64,000 nucleotides of DNA from assembly GCF_002029235.1 (NCBI RefSeq), contig NZ_MZGV01000018.1:1-64000 (forward strand). Direction: 5' to 3'. How positions within the stretch are numbered: the first letter of the stretch is position 1; the number at the start of each line of letters is the position of its first letter. The DNA comes from Clostridium oryzae. GTDB taxonomy: Bacteria > Bacillota > Clostridia > Clostridiales > Clostridiaceae. The notes below the pieces were generated by a model. That model saw only the letters and a list, made by a program, of their open reading frames with translations. It did not search any database and was not told where the DNA came from. The translations under genes were made by a program, and so were the position numbers. Positions 55,391 through 63,482 of this stretch are shown here, one piece after another.

Positions 55391-57454
55391 CTAAGCTAAA
55401 TTAAGAATTCTAACTAATGGAGTAATAACCAAGTCTATAATTTTTATTCCTATAAAAGGCACAAGAATACCGCCAAGTCCAAAAACAAGCATATTTTTCA
55501 AAAGCAGTGCTTCCGATTTCATAGGTTTGTATTTTACACCCTTCATAGCAATAGGTATAAGCAATGGTATTATTACAGCGTTAAATATAAGTGCAGAAAG
55601 TATTGCACTATATGGAGTTGAAAGTTTCATTACGTTCATAACCTGCATTTGTGGTATAGCAGCAGTAAAAACTGCTGGTATTATAGCAAAATACTTAGCC
55701 ACATCATTTGCTATACTGAAAGTTGTTAATGCTCCTCTTGTTATAAGCAGCTGCTTTCCTATCTCAACAACTTCCAGGATCTTTGTAGGATCAGAATCTA
55801 AATCTACCATATTAGCAGCTTCTTTTGCAGCTGTAGTTCCACTGTTCATAGCAAGTCCTACATCCGCCTGTGCCAATGCTGGAGCATCATTAGTTCCATC
55901 ACCTGTCATTGCTACTATTTTGCCTTCTGATTGCTCTTTTTTTATAGCTTTTATCTTATCCTCTGGCTTACATTCAGCTATAAATCCATCAACCCCAGCT
56001 TCTTTAGCTATTGTAGCAGCAGTCAAAGGATTATCGCCTGTACACATTATTGTCTTAATACCAATTTCTCTTAGGCGCTGGAATCGCTCTACTAAACCTG
56101 GCTTAACTGTATCTTTTAAATAGATCACACCATATATCTTATTATCAACACATACCACTAACGGGGTTCCTCCCAGTTTAGCTACTTTATTTGCGATTTT
56201 TTCTAAATCTATTGGTATATTTCCATTCATCACTTTTACTCTTTTAGTTATTGCATCATAGGAACCCTTTCTTATTGTACTTCCATCTTTTAAATCTACC
56301 CCGCTCATTCTTGTTTGAGCGGTAAATTCAATAAAATTCAGATTCTTATATTGTTCAATTTCCACTGTTGTTCCAAGTTTAGTTCCAAGTTCTACAATTG
56401 ATTTTCCTTCGGGAGTATCATCTTTCAATGAAGAAATGACAGCATAATTTATTAGATCCAATGTATCTGCTTTACCTACAGTAATAAAATCAGCAGCTAA
56501 TCTATTACCAAAAGTTATCGTACCCGTTTTATCAAGTATCATTGTATCCACGTCTCCACAGGCTTCAACTGCTTTTCCCGACATAGCTATAACATTAAAT
56601 CTAGTCACTCTATCCATACCAGCAATACCTATAGCTGATAGCAAACCGCCTATAGTCGTCGGAATAAGACACACTAAAAGTGCAATAAGTGTAGATGTCT
56701 GTATTTTTACATGTGAATAAACAGCCATTGGATATAATGTGACTATTACAATTAAAAATATTAAAGTTAAACTTACCAACAGAGTGTTAAGAGCAATTTC
56801 ATTTGGTGTTTTCTGTCTTGAAGCTCCTTCTACAAGGGATATCATTTTATCAAGAAATGATTTTCCTGGTGTAGCTGTTATTTTAACCCTCAGCCAGTCA
56901 CTAACAACCTTCGTTCCTCCAGTAACAGAAGCAAAATCACCACCGCTTTCTTTCATCACTGGAGCCGATTCACCAGTGATAGCCGATTCGTCCACAGATG
57001 CTATTCCTTCTATAACCTCACCATCATTAGGAATTATATCCCCATTTTCAACTAATACCACATCGCCTTTTTTTAGCTTATTAGCATTTATCGTTTCAAT
57101 ATTTCCATTTGAATCCAATAGTTTAGCTATAGTATCCTTACGAGTCTTCTTTAAACTTTCTGCCTGTGCTTTACCTCTCCCTTCAGCTACAGCCTCCGCA
57201 AAATTAGCAAAAAGCACTGTAATAAATAAAATAACTCCAACTATCAGATTATAAATTCTTAAATTATTTCCTTTATCACCAAATATGTCAGGTATAAATG
57301 TAAGCATTAAAGATATTAAGAAACCAATCTCTACTACAAACATTACAGGATTTTTTATCATATATTTAGGATTTAATTTTTTAAAAGCTTCAAAAATAGA
57401 ATTTCTTAAGATCTCTTTTGTAATAAATTTAGATTTATTTTTATTATCACTCAT
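55391..57454 (-). CDS. kdpB: K+-transporting P-type ATPase catalytic subunit KdpB
   Basis: KdpB hydrolyses ATP to drive K+ uptake through KdpA. The 687-residue P-type ATPase has the actuator motif [10 protein letters not shown], the phosphorylation site [11 protein letters not shown], the nucleotide domain [10 protein letters not shown] and the hinge [18 protein letters not shown], with about seven membrane helices. The ATG at 57454 is 9 nt from AAGGAG; an earlier TTG would include the box. Confidence 0.96.
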   Translation of the reverse strand: MSDNKNKSKFITKEILRNSIFEAFKKLNPKYMIKNPVMFVVEIGFLISLMLTFIPDIFGDKGNNLRIYNLIVGVILFITVLFANFAEAVAEGRGKAQAESLKKTRKDTIAKLLDSNGNIETINANKLKKGDVVLVENGDIIPNDGEVIEGIASVDESAITGESAPVMKESGGDFASVTGGTKVVSDWLRVKITATPGKSFLDKMISLVEGASRQKTPNEIALNTLLVSLTLIFLIVIVTLYPMAVYSHVKIQTSTLIALLVCLIPTTIGGLLSAIGIAGMDRVTRFNVIAMSGKAVEACGDVDTMILDKTGTITFGNRLAADFITVGKADTLDLINYAVISSLKDDTPEGKSIVELGTKLGTTVEIEQYKNLNFIEFTAQTRMSGVDLKDGSTIRKGSYDAITKRVKVMNGNIPIDLEKIANKVAKLGGTPLVVCVDNKIYGVIYLKDTVKPGLVERFQRLREIGIKTIMCTGDNPLTAATIAKEAGVDGFIAECKPEDKIKAIKKEQSEGKIVAMTGDGTNDAPALAQADVGLAMNSGTTAAKEAANMVDLDSDPTKILEVVEIGKQLLITRGALTTFSIANDVAKYFAIIPAVFTAAIPQMQVMNVMKLSTPYSAILSALIFNAVIIPLLIPIAMKGVKYKPMKSEALLLKNMLVFGLGGILVPFIGIKIIDLVITPLVRILNLA

Positions 57455-57496
57455 GATATCATTCTCCTTGCTCAATTATTGCATGCTAATACAAAG

Positions 57497-59179
57497 TCAG
57501 TGCCATAACGTCAAATGTTCAGCGATAGGTCCAAGGGCTAATGCCGGCAAAAATGTCAAGGCTCCTATTATAAGTACTATAAAAACTAAAGTTATTGTGA
57601 ACATAGCATTGTCTGTCCTAAATGTACCATTGCTTACCGGTATAGCTCTTTTGGATGCCAGTGAACCTGCAACTGCTAAAAGTAAAGCTATTGATAAATA
57701 TCTGCCATAGAACATTACTACCCCAGCAGCAGTATTCCAGAACATAGTATTGTCACCTAGTCCTTCAAAGCCTGAACCATTGTTTGCAGCGGAAGATGCA
57801 AATTGATATACTACCTGCGATAATCCATGAAATCCATGATTTGATATACCCGCTAAACCTTGTGGTACTATTAATGCTAATGCTGAAAACATCAATATTA
57901 GAAATGGATGAATAATTATAGCAAGTGCTACAAGCTTAATTTCATTTCCCTCTATTTTTTTAGATAGAAATTCCGGAGTTCTTCCTACCATGAGACCGCA
58001 TAGGAAAACTGTAAGTATTGCATACATAATCATGTTTATAAAACCTACACCTTCTCCTCCAAACACTACGTTTAACATCATATTTATAAGTGGAACTACA
58101 CCGCCTAAAGGTGTTAACGAATCATGCATATTGTTAACTGACCCCGTTGTAAAAGCTGTAGTTACAGTAGTAAACAAAGCTGACTGTCCTATACCAAACC
58201 TTACTTCCTTGCCCTCCATGTTTCCCATTAGCTGATTTAACCCTATATGAGCCAAGGCCGGGTTGCCTGCTTTTTCTGAAAAATAGCATAGTGGAAGACC
58301 TATAAGAAACAATATGGACATAGCCGCAAATATTGCCCATCCCTGTTTTTTATTCTTAAGCATCAATCCAAATGTAAAAACCAATGATCCTGGTATAAGC
58401 ATCATGGATAATAATTCTATTAAATTAGAAATTGGTGTAGGATTCTCAAAAGGATGTGATGAATTTGCACCAAAAAATCCTCCGCCATTAGTTCCTAAGT
58501 GTTTTATCGATTCAAGTGCTGCTACAGGTCCCAAAGCTATATCCTGCATTTTCCCTTCTATGGTAGTCACCGTCTGAGTACCTGATAAAGTTTGAGGTAC
58601 CCCCTGACTTACCAAAATCATTCCTACTACTATTGAAAGTGGTAATAAAACTCTAGTTATAACTCTAGTTAAATCAACGAAAAAATTGCCCACTGTCTTT
58701 TTATTTCCAATTATGCCTCTCATAAAAGCCAAAGCTGCAGAAACGCCAGTAGCACCTGAGGTAAACATCATAAAGATTATCACTATCATTTGACTTAAAT
58801 GAGAAAGTCCTGATTCACCGCTATAATCCTGCAAATTAGTATTAGTCATAAAACTAATGATTGTATTAAAAGATAGGCTTTCTTCCATCCCGCCTATTTT
58901 ATTTGGATTTAATAAATGTATACTTTGTATTCTCAAAATTATATAACCAAGAAGTACCATAACAGCATTTACTGCAATTAAAGAAAATACATACTGTTTC
59001 CAATTCATTTCTTGATCTTTATTTATTCCACAGATTTTATAGATAAAACCATCAACTTTATTGAAAAAAACATCCCCAAACATCTTTTTTCCAGAAGCTA
59101 CATGATATAAATATCTTCCTACCGTAACCACCAGCAGCATAAATAATATTAAAGTTATTATTATCTGTAACCATTCCAT
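57497..59179 (-). CDS. kdpA: K+-transporting ATPase K+-binding subunit KdpA
   Basis: KdpA is the channel-like subunit with four pseudo-repeated selectivity loops. The 560-residue membrane protein shows them at TSGATGVSAALAFMRGI, GTNGGGFFGANSSHPFENPT, TTAFTTGSVNNMHDSLTPLGG and ASSAANNGSGFEGLGDNT. It has about ten helices. A GGGGG box is in front of the ATG. It follows kdpF and precedes kdpB. Confidence 0.96.
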   Translation of the reverse strand: MEWLQIIITLILFMLLVVTVGRYLYHVASGKKMFGDVFFNKVDGFIYKICGINKDQEMNWKQYVFSLIAVNAVMVLLGYIILRIQSIHLLNPNKIGGMEESLSFNTIISFMTNTNLQDYSGESGLSHLSQMIVIIFMMFTSGATGVSAALAFMRGIIGNKKTVGNFFVDLTRVITRVLLPLSIVVGMILVSQGVPQTLSGTQTVTTIEGKMQDIALGPVAALESIKHLGTNGGGFFGANSSHPFENPTPISNLIELLSMMLIPGSLVFTFGLMLKNKKQGWAIFAAMSILFLIGLPLCYFSEKAGNPALAHIGLNQLMGNMEGKEVRFGIGQSALFTTVTTAFTTGSVNNMHDSLTPLGGVVPLINMMLNVVFGGEGVGFINMIMYAILTVFLCGLMVGRTPEFLSKKIEGNEIKLVALAIIIHPFLILMFSALALIVPQGLAGISNHGFHGLSQVVYQFASSAANNGSGFEGLGDNTMFWNTAAGVVMFYGRYLSIALLLAVAGSLASKRAIPVSNGTFRTDNAMFTITLVFIVLIIGALTFLPALALGPIAEHLTLWH

Positions 59180-59198
59180 TTATTTTTCCCCCATGTCT

Positions 59199-59276
59199 CT
59201 AAAATTTTTCTGGATTAAACAAAACATAGCATAAATATATAAATAAAAGAGCTATGATTGAAACAAGAATCCACAT
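59199..59276 (-). CDS. kdpF: K+-transporting ATPase small subunit KdpF
   Basis: A 25-codon frame starts MWILVSIIALLFIYLCY and ends LFNPEKF. It is one hydrophobic helix with the terminal N/K-P-E-K-F characteristic of KdpF, a lipid-like stabiliser of the KdpABC complex. A GGGGG box precedes the ATG. It lies 19 bp before kdpA. In C. acetobutylicum the equivalent position is called kdpY. Confidence 0.85.
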   Translation of the reverse strand: MWILVSIIALLFIYLCYVLFNPEKF

Positions 59277-59295
59277 TTTTATTCCCCCATATCAA

Positions 59296-59391
59296 TTACT
59301 TTTTTACAATTTGCTTTTCGCACCATTTTGTAAATAAAACTATTGATAAGAAACCAAAACAAAGTGATGCTATAAAAATCATATCTAACAT
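59296..59391 (-). CDS. kdpZ: Small membrane peptide at the head of the kdp operon
   Basis: A 31-codon frame (MLDMIFIASLCFGFLSIVLF, then a basic tail ending QIVKK) has a GGGGG box and one transmembrane helix. It precedes kdpF by 19 bp. A gene named kdpZ occupies this place in C. acetobutylicum; the symbol is assigned by position. Function unknown; it could be a second small subunit. Confidence 0.6.
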   Translation of the reverse strand: MLDMIFIASLCFGFLSIVLFTKWCEKQIVKK

Positions 59392-59473
59392 GTTTCTATC
59401 CCCCATTACTTATTTTTATATTTCATATGATAGCATCAATAATATAAAGACTGTGTTAAAACTACTTTGAAAT

Positions 59474-59495
59474 GTATAAAGATTGTATAAAGATT
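59474..59495 (-). promoter_or_regulatory. Tandem 11-bp direct repeat, candidate KdpE site
   Basis: In the minus direction AATCTTTATAC occurs twice in a row, exactly one helical turn apart, about 85-105 bp before kdpZ. The TTTATAC core is like the T-rich KdpE site of the E. coli kdp promoter. The upstream copy overlaps the stem of the terminator at 59489-59529. A promoter -10 (TATATT or TTTATA, near 59440) is plausible downstream. Confidence 0.5.
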
Positions 59496-59529
59496 AAGGA
59501 CAGGTTTACACCGCCTGTCCTTAATCTTT
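59489..59529. terminator. Long perfect hairpin upstream of kdp
   Basis: A 16-bp perfect stem (AAAGATTAAGGACAGG / CCTGTCCTTAATCTTT) encloses a 9-nt loop. It can insulate the kdp promoter from the ferredoxin transcript. Confidence 0.75.
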
Positions 59530-59625
59530 ATATTTTATTGTTCTATGTTTGAGAACTGATATATATTCACACTTTAATTTATTGCAGCATTGCTTACAGA
59601 TAATATTCTTTGAAATGATTTGTAA

Positions 59626-59663
59626 AGTATAAAAGAGACTGCAACTGCAATCTCTTTTATACT
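59626..59663 (-). terminator. Terminator of the ferredoxin gene
   Basis: A 13-bp perfect stem (AGTATAAAAGAGA / TCTCTTTTATACT) with a 12-nt loop directly abuts the stop codon at 59664. Confidence 0.75.
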
Positions 59664-59852
59664 CTATTTTACTGTAATTGCCGAAACTGGACATCCTTCT
59701 TCTGCCTCTTTAGCTGAGTCTAATATCTCATCAGGTATTTCCTCATCTTTTGCAACTGCTTTTCCGTCATCATCCATTTCAAATATCTCTGAACATATTG
59801 TCGGGCATAGTCCACAGCTAATGCATGTATCTTTGTCAACAACAGCTTTCAT
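59664..59852 (-). CDS. [4Fe-4S] ferredoxin
   Basis: The 62-residue protein has C10-x2-C13-x2-C16 and C54-P, the ligands for one [4Fe-4S] cluster, with a fifth cysteine at 20. The middle is acidic (MDDDGK, KDEEIPDEILD). This is the monocluster type, not the 2[4Fe-4S] clostridial ferredoxin. It may carry electrons to nitrogenase or hydrogenase, but the genomic link is only to the flavodoxin gene 86 bp upstream. Confidence 0.92.
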   Translation of the reverse strand: MKAVVDKDTCISCGLCPTICSEIFEMDDDGKAVAKDEEIPDEILDSAKEAEEGCPVSAITVK

Positions 59853-59938
59853 AAAATCCCTCCGTATTCATATTTTTTAATTCTCACAGCATTATTATCT
59901 GCTTTTTTACTAAAAAATATTTTCAAAATATTAATTCA

Positions 59939-60430
59939 TTATTTTTGCGATTTACCTACAATACTTTGTGCCCAAGCAGTTACCTTACTAGCAGCTGCTT
60001 GTTTATCATTAGTTAATGGATCTTTAAAACCTATTTCACTTACAACTTCATTATCTACTAATACATTTTTAAAACTATTGAATATTTTTCCTTCATTTCC
60101 TCCATAGCAAGCAAATAGCGCTATTTTCTTATTTTTTATCGTCACTTGCTTAAAAAAGCTGTTAAAAACCGGTGCATATGTCGCTGCCCATACAGGTGAT
60201 CCAATAAATATAAAATCATAATCTAAAGGATTCTTATCGATATTGTTTAGTTCAGGTTTTTCTTTAAATAATACTTGTTTTCCTCCCCAGAAATATCTAG
60301 CAAATCCATTTGGAGATATGTCTTTCTTAGGTTTTAGTTCCAATATATCTCCATTTACAGCATTAGCTATACATTCTGAAATATACTTTGTATTTCCCTC
60401 AAGAGAATAATATATGACTAAGCTATTCAT
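59939..60430 (-). CDS. Flavodoxin family protein
   Basis: The 163-residue protein has the flavodoxin fold: LVIYYSLEGNTKYISECIA is the FMN phosphate loop, FIFIGSPVWAATYAP the isoalloxazine loop, and FACYGGNEGKIFNSF the second loop. Flavodoxins replace ferredoxin under iron limitation; longer-chain homologues act as quinone reductases. An AAGGAGTGTACAG box precedes the ATG. Same strand as the ferredoxin gene. Confidence 0.9.
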   Translation of the reverse strand: MNSLVIYYSLEGNTKYISECIANAVNGDILELKPKKDISPNGFARYFWGGKQVLFKEKPELNNIDKNPLDYDFIFIGSPVWAATYAPVFNSFFKQVTIKNKKIALFACYGGNEGKIFNSFKNVLVDNEVVSEIGFKDPLTNDKQAAASKVTAWAQSIVGKSQK

Positions 60431-60784
60431 AATCTGTACACTCCTTTATATATAAATTATCTATTTGATATCCTATATTGGCTTTGAAATAATTTGAAAA
60501 TTTCTGATAGTTTGAGAATGAGAACGATAAATAAGTTCACTTATTTCTATTCTGCTTACGTGATTTATATTCGAAAGTTTATACATCTTAATAAGACCAT
60601 CAATCAATGTTTCTCCAGATTAAACCATACCTTTGTCCAAGACCTTGAAGCCAGAGTAATACACATGATTATTTCCATACATATCTCCTTAGCCGCTGTA
60701 AATTCCTTAGAATCTGTTTTGAATAAATTAAGGTGAGAGTCAACTCTAATAGCTAAGATAAGCTTACGACGATTACTCTCACCT
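60431..60784 (-). other. Gap with a hairpin and an eroded reading frame
   Basis: An 11-bp perfect inverted repeat (AAGGTGAGAGT 60730-60740, ACTCTCACCTT 60775-60785) overlaps the stop codon of the carbonic anhydrase-like gene and has a 34-nt loop, a possible terminator. Downstream, in the minus direction, a stretch reads FKTDSKEFTAAKEICMEII... to a TGA, and after it IDGLIKMYKLSNINHVSRIE in the next part, which looks like a decayed gene of unknown family. The plus-strand frame across the same bases has no ribosome binding site. Confidence 0.35.
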
Positions 60785-61423
60785 TTAAGCCTTCATCGAC
60801 TGCAAATACGAAGCGGAAAATTCTTTATTTACGTTTTGAACATCCTTTGCAAATTTCTTTTGTTCTGATGATACATCCGATAAATTATTGGCCTTTTCCT
60901 GGCTATCTATAATAGCTCCAGCTGGCACAAATTTATTTGAGGCTACTTTTACGCCTCCTGTAACTAAAGCATTGTGTCCAATATAACTATTGCTGCCTAT
61001 AACTGCATTTAATACGATAGCATTAAAGCCCACAAATACATTATCTTCGATTTTACATGGTCCATGAATAATACATCCATGAGCACAGCTAACATTTTTA
61101 CCTATGTATATTGAAAACTTTTCTCCATCTACACTAATTGTTTCATCTTTAAGTCCATGCATAGTAACTCCATCTTGTATATTCGTATTTTCTTCGATAT
61201 AAAATGGGGTTCCTTCGTCTGCTCTTATGTTTACATTAGAAGCAACAAACACATTTTTCTGAATTCTTACATCTCCAATTATAGAAGAAAACGGTCCAAC
61301 AAATACTGTATCTTCTATAGAAGGTTTTATGCTTTCTTTACTAAAGGTAGTTATGGGATTCATCCCAATATGTTTTTTCAGTTCCTTAGAGCTATTTTTA
61401 TTATTATAATCTATATTCTCCAT
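60785..61423 (-). CDS. Gamma-class carbonic anhydrase-like hexapeptide protein
   Basis: The 212-residue protein is a left-handed beta-helix with hexapeptide repeats. It has the Cam zinc ligands His89 (VTMHG), His115 (CAHGC) and His120 (IIHGP), and Arg67/Asp69 in NIRADEGTPF, as in archaeal Cam and CcmM. It is therefore likely to be a true carbonic anhydrase that interconverts CO2 and bicarbonate, or an acyltransferase relative. There is a C-terminal helix. GGAGAAAC box before the ATG. Genes around it are unrelated. Confidence 0.85.
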   Translation of the reverse strand: MENIDYNNKNSSKELKKHIGMNPITTFSKESIKPSIEDTVFVGPFSSIIGDVRIQKNVFVASNVNIRADEGTPFYIEENTNIQDGVTMHGLKDETISVDGEKFSIYIGKNVSCAHGCIIHGPCKIEDNVFVGFNAIVLNAVIGSNSYIGHNALVTGGVKVASNKFVPAGAIIDSQEKANNLSDVSSEQKKFAKDVQNVNKEFSASYLQSMKA

Positions 61424-61512
61424 ATTAAGTTTCTCCTATAAGCAAAATATTTACTATTCAATAATATATTATCACTTTTTTTATCTACATCTATTCACAA
61501 TCAAAAAACAAA

Positions 61513-61537
61513 GAGAAACTCACTTTTTGAGTTTCTC
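61513..61537 (-). terminator. Terminator of the eda-kdgK unit
   Basis: A 10-bp perfect stem (GAGAAACTCA / TGAGTTTCTC) with a 5-nt loop is followed in the minus direction by TTTGTTTTTTG. It lies 38 bp after the kinase stop. Confidence 0.85.
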
Positions 61538-61575
61538 ACTTATTTATATATTTATTCAAATGTATTACAATTTTC

Positions 61576-62514
61576 TTAACAAGACATATATCTATTTAAT
61601 TGCTCCCTTGTTGGTAAGCCATCTTTGTCTCCCTCACTCATAACAGCTAAAGAACCTATAGCATTTCCTCTTCGAACTGCTTCAGTTATCGGGAGTTTTT
61701 CTAGAAGACCGCTAATAACTCCTACAGCAAAACCATCTCCGGCTCCAACTGTATCAACCACTTTTTCTACTTTATACCCTGGAACAAAACCTGATTCCTT
61801 TCCAGTATCGTAATAAGCTCCTTCTTTCCCAGTTTTTACGACTACTACTTTTAATCCTTTATCTAAATAGAATTTCGCTATATCCTCAGCACTATTGTAG
61901 CCGGTTAATATTTTTCCCTCGCTAATGCCAGGAAGAATAATATCAGCATCCTCTGCAAAACTATTTATTGCACGTACCATTTCCTTCTCATTATTCCAGA
62001 GACTGAGCCTAAGATTAGGATCAAAAGATATACTCTTACCTTTATTTTTCATATTCTTCATAGCAAATTCAGCAAATTCCTTTACAGATTGTGACAAAGC
62101 AATTGAAATTCCTGTAACGTGCAAATGCTTAAAAGAACTAAAATATTGCTCATTGTAGTCTTCTATTGACATTGTACTACATGCAGAATATTTTCTGAAA
62201 TATTCTACATGCGGATCACCCTTCAATGTCTTTGATTTAAATAAAAACCCCGTAGAATTACTGTCTATTAGTCTTACATTTGAAATATCTACACCTTCTT
62301 GTTTTAAGGTACGGATTATATAAGTTCCAAATATATCGTTTCCTAACCTGCTCACCCAACCGGATTTTAACCCTAATCTCGCTAAACCTATGGCTACATT
62401 CGTTTCTGCTCCAGCCATATTTCTCGAAAACTTTTCTACATCAATCAAATCTCCTGTTTTCTCAGCAATTAACATGCACATTGCTTCACCAAATGTAACA
62501 ACATCATTAACCAT
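61576..62514 (-). CDS. kdgK: 2-dehydro-3-deoxygluconate kinase (PfkB family)
   Basis: KdgK phosphorylates 2-keto-3-deoxygluconate (KDG) to KDPG. The 312-residue protein has the PfkB signatures NMAGAETNVAIGLARLG (N-terminal) and VVDTVGAGDGFAVGVISG (C-terminal, catalytic Asp). It is 30 bp after the KDPG aldolase gene, so the pair handles KDG from uronates or pectin. AAGGAG box 9 nt before the ATG. The pairing with eda supports KDG specificity over other sugars. Confidence 0.88.
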   Translation of the reverse strand: MVNDVVTFGEAMCMLIAEKTGDLIDVEKFSRNMAGAETNVAIGLARLGLKSGWVSRLGNDIFGTYIIRTLKQEGVDISNVRLIDSNSTGFLFKSKTLKGDPHVEYFRKYSACSTMSIEDYNEQYFSSFKHLHVTGISIALSQSVKEFAEFAMKNMKNKGKSISFDPNLRLSLWNNEKEMVRAINSFAEDADIILPGISEGKILTGYNSAEDIAKFYLDKGLKVVVVKTGKEGAYYDTGKESGFVPGYKVEKVVDTVGAGDGFAVGVISGLLEKLPITEAVRRGNAIGSLAVMSEGDKDGLPTREQLNRYMSC

Positions 62515-62544
62515 TAAGATTTTCTCCTTCTTAGTAAGAAATTT

Positions 62545-63183
62545 TTATCTTCCTTTAATTTCTTTTATCTTTTCTATGTATTTTTTAGCCATATCAGTTA
62601 TTCCAGAATAATCATCACCATTGTATAAGCCTGTGAGATTGCTTCCGGCACCTACAGCAGCCACTCCGCTATTAAACCATTTTTCAATATTATCCAGATT
62701 AACTCCACCTGTAACCATAATATTAAGCTGCGGCATTGGTGCCTTCCACGCTTTCACGATTTCGGGCTTATATGCATTTCCAGGAAAGAACTTTACAATA
62801 TCCACACCTGATTTTAATGCCGTTTTCATTTCATTTATCGTCATGCAACCTGGCATATATGGTATCTGATAAAGATTGCACATTTTTGCTGAAGCTTCAT
62901 CAAAGCATGGACTTACCACGAATTTTGCTCCAGCCATAATAGCTATTCTTGCGGTACATTCATCTAAAACTGTACCAGCTCCAACTACTACATCCTTATA
63001 CTTATGATTTATCTCTTTAATTGCATCATCAGCTTCTGGTACAGTAAAAGTTATCTCTATGCAATTTACTCCGCCATTTATACAGGCTTCGGATATTTTA
63101 ATTGCTTCTTCCTTCGAGTTTCCTCTGACAACTGCTACAATACCACTGTCTAATATTTTTCTTAATGTATTATATTTTTCCAT
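62545..63183 (-). CDS. eda: 2-keto-3-deoxy-6-phosphogluconate (KDPG/KHG) aldolase
   Basis: Eda splits KDPG to pyruvate and glyceraldehyde-3-phosphate. The 212-residue class I aldolase shows GIVAVVRGNSKEEAI, the catalytic glutamate in CIEITFTVPEA, and the Schiff-base lysine in DIVKFFPGN, with MVTGGVNLDN at the C-terminus. The ATG at 63183 is about 6 nt from AGGAGG; upstream starts overlap the box. It is the first gene of the eda-kdgK unit, behind a double palindromic operator. Confidence 0.93.
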   Translation of the reverse strand: MEKYNTLRKILDSGIVAVVRGNSKEEAIKISEACINGGVNCIEITFTVPEADDAIKEINHKYKDVVVGAGTVLDECTARIAIMAGAKFVVSPCFDEASAKMCNLYQIPYMPGCMTINEMKTALKSGVDIVKFFPGNAYKPEIVKAWKAPMPQLNIMVTGGVNLDNIEKWFNSGVAAVGAGSNLTGLYNGDDYSGITDMAKKYIEKIKEIKGR

Positions 63184-63259
63184 CTTCATCCTCCTAGAAT
63201 TATTGTATATAAACATACTATCTCACAAGCAAACCACTTTTTAGATCAGTATATATTAA

Positions 63260-63265
63260 ATTATA
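63260..63265 (-). promoter_or_regulatory. Candidate -10 for eda-kdgK
   Basis: TATAAT in the minus direction, about 80 nt before the eda start. The expected -35 position (about 63283-63288) lies inside the operator at 63273-63305. Confidence 0.5.
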
Positions 63266-63272
63266 AGTCACC

Positions 63273-63305
63273 GTTTCACTATGTGAAACTTGTTTTCACA
63301 TAGTG
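63273..63305. promoter_or_regulatory. Overlapping palindromic operator for eda-kdgK
   Basis: Two overlapping perfect inverted repeats are present: GTTTCAC-TAT-GTGAAAC (63273-63289) and CACTATGTGAAA-5 nt-TTTCACATAGTG (63277-63305). They contain three half-sites of TTTCAC and cover the -35 region. The site is likely to bind a dimeric repressor responding to KDG or a uronate product; its gene is not in the window. Confidence 0.65.
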
Positions 63306-63396
63306 GTTATACTTTTATTATAGGGAGGTATCTACTATTTTTCAATAGTGAATAACAAATTTATATCAATATATTATTTCTCATGCATAAAAATTA

Positions 63397-63431
63397 AAAC
63401 GCTGTATGTAATTGACTAACATACAGCGTTT
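63397..63431 (-). terminator. Terminator of the partial glycosidase gene
   Basis: A 13-bp perfect stem (AAACGCTGTATGT / ACATACAGCGTTT) with a 9-nt loop is followed in the minus direction by TAATTTTTATG. It ends the transcript of the gene at the window edge. Confidence 0.85.
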
Positions 63432-63482
63432 AACGGCTTAATCAGAATCTATTATTTTTTATTTATACACTCTGCAATTAAC

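Noticed and set aside
55527-56123. A 198-codon plus-strand reading frame opposite kdpB
   Set aside because: It is antisense to highly conserved P-type ATPase motifs, has no ribosome binding site, and reads like a mirror of the kdpB codon pattern.
59392-59663. A c-di-AMP (ydaO) riboswitch ahead of kdp
   Set aside because: The leader is short and contains only two simple hairpins and the 11-bp tandem repeat; no ydaO core sequence is seen.
60494-60736. An 80-codon plus-strand frame in the flavodoxin/carbonic anhydrase gap
   Set aside because: No Shine-Dalgarno sequence, unusual composition, and the minus strand of the same bases looks like a decayed gene.
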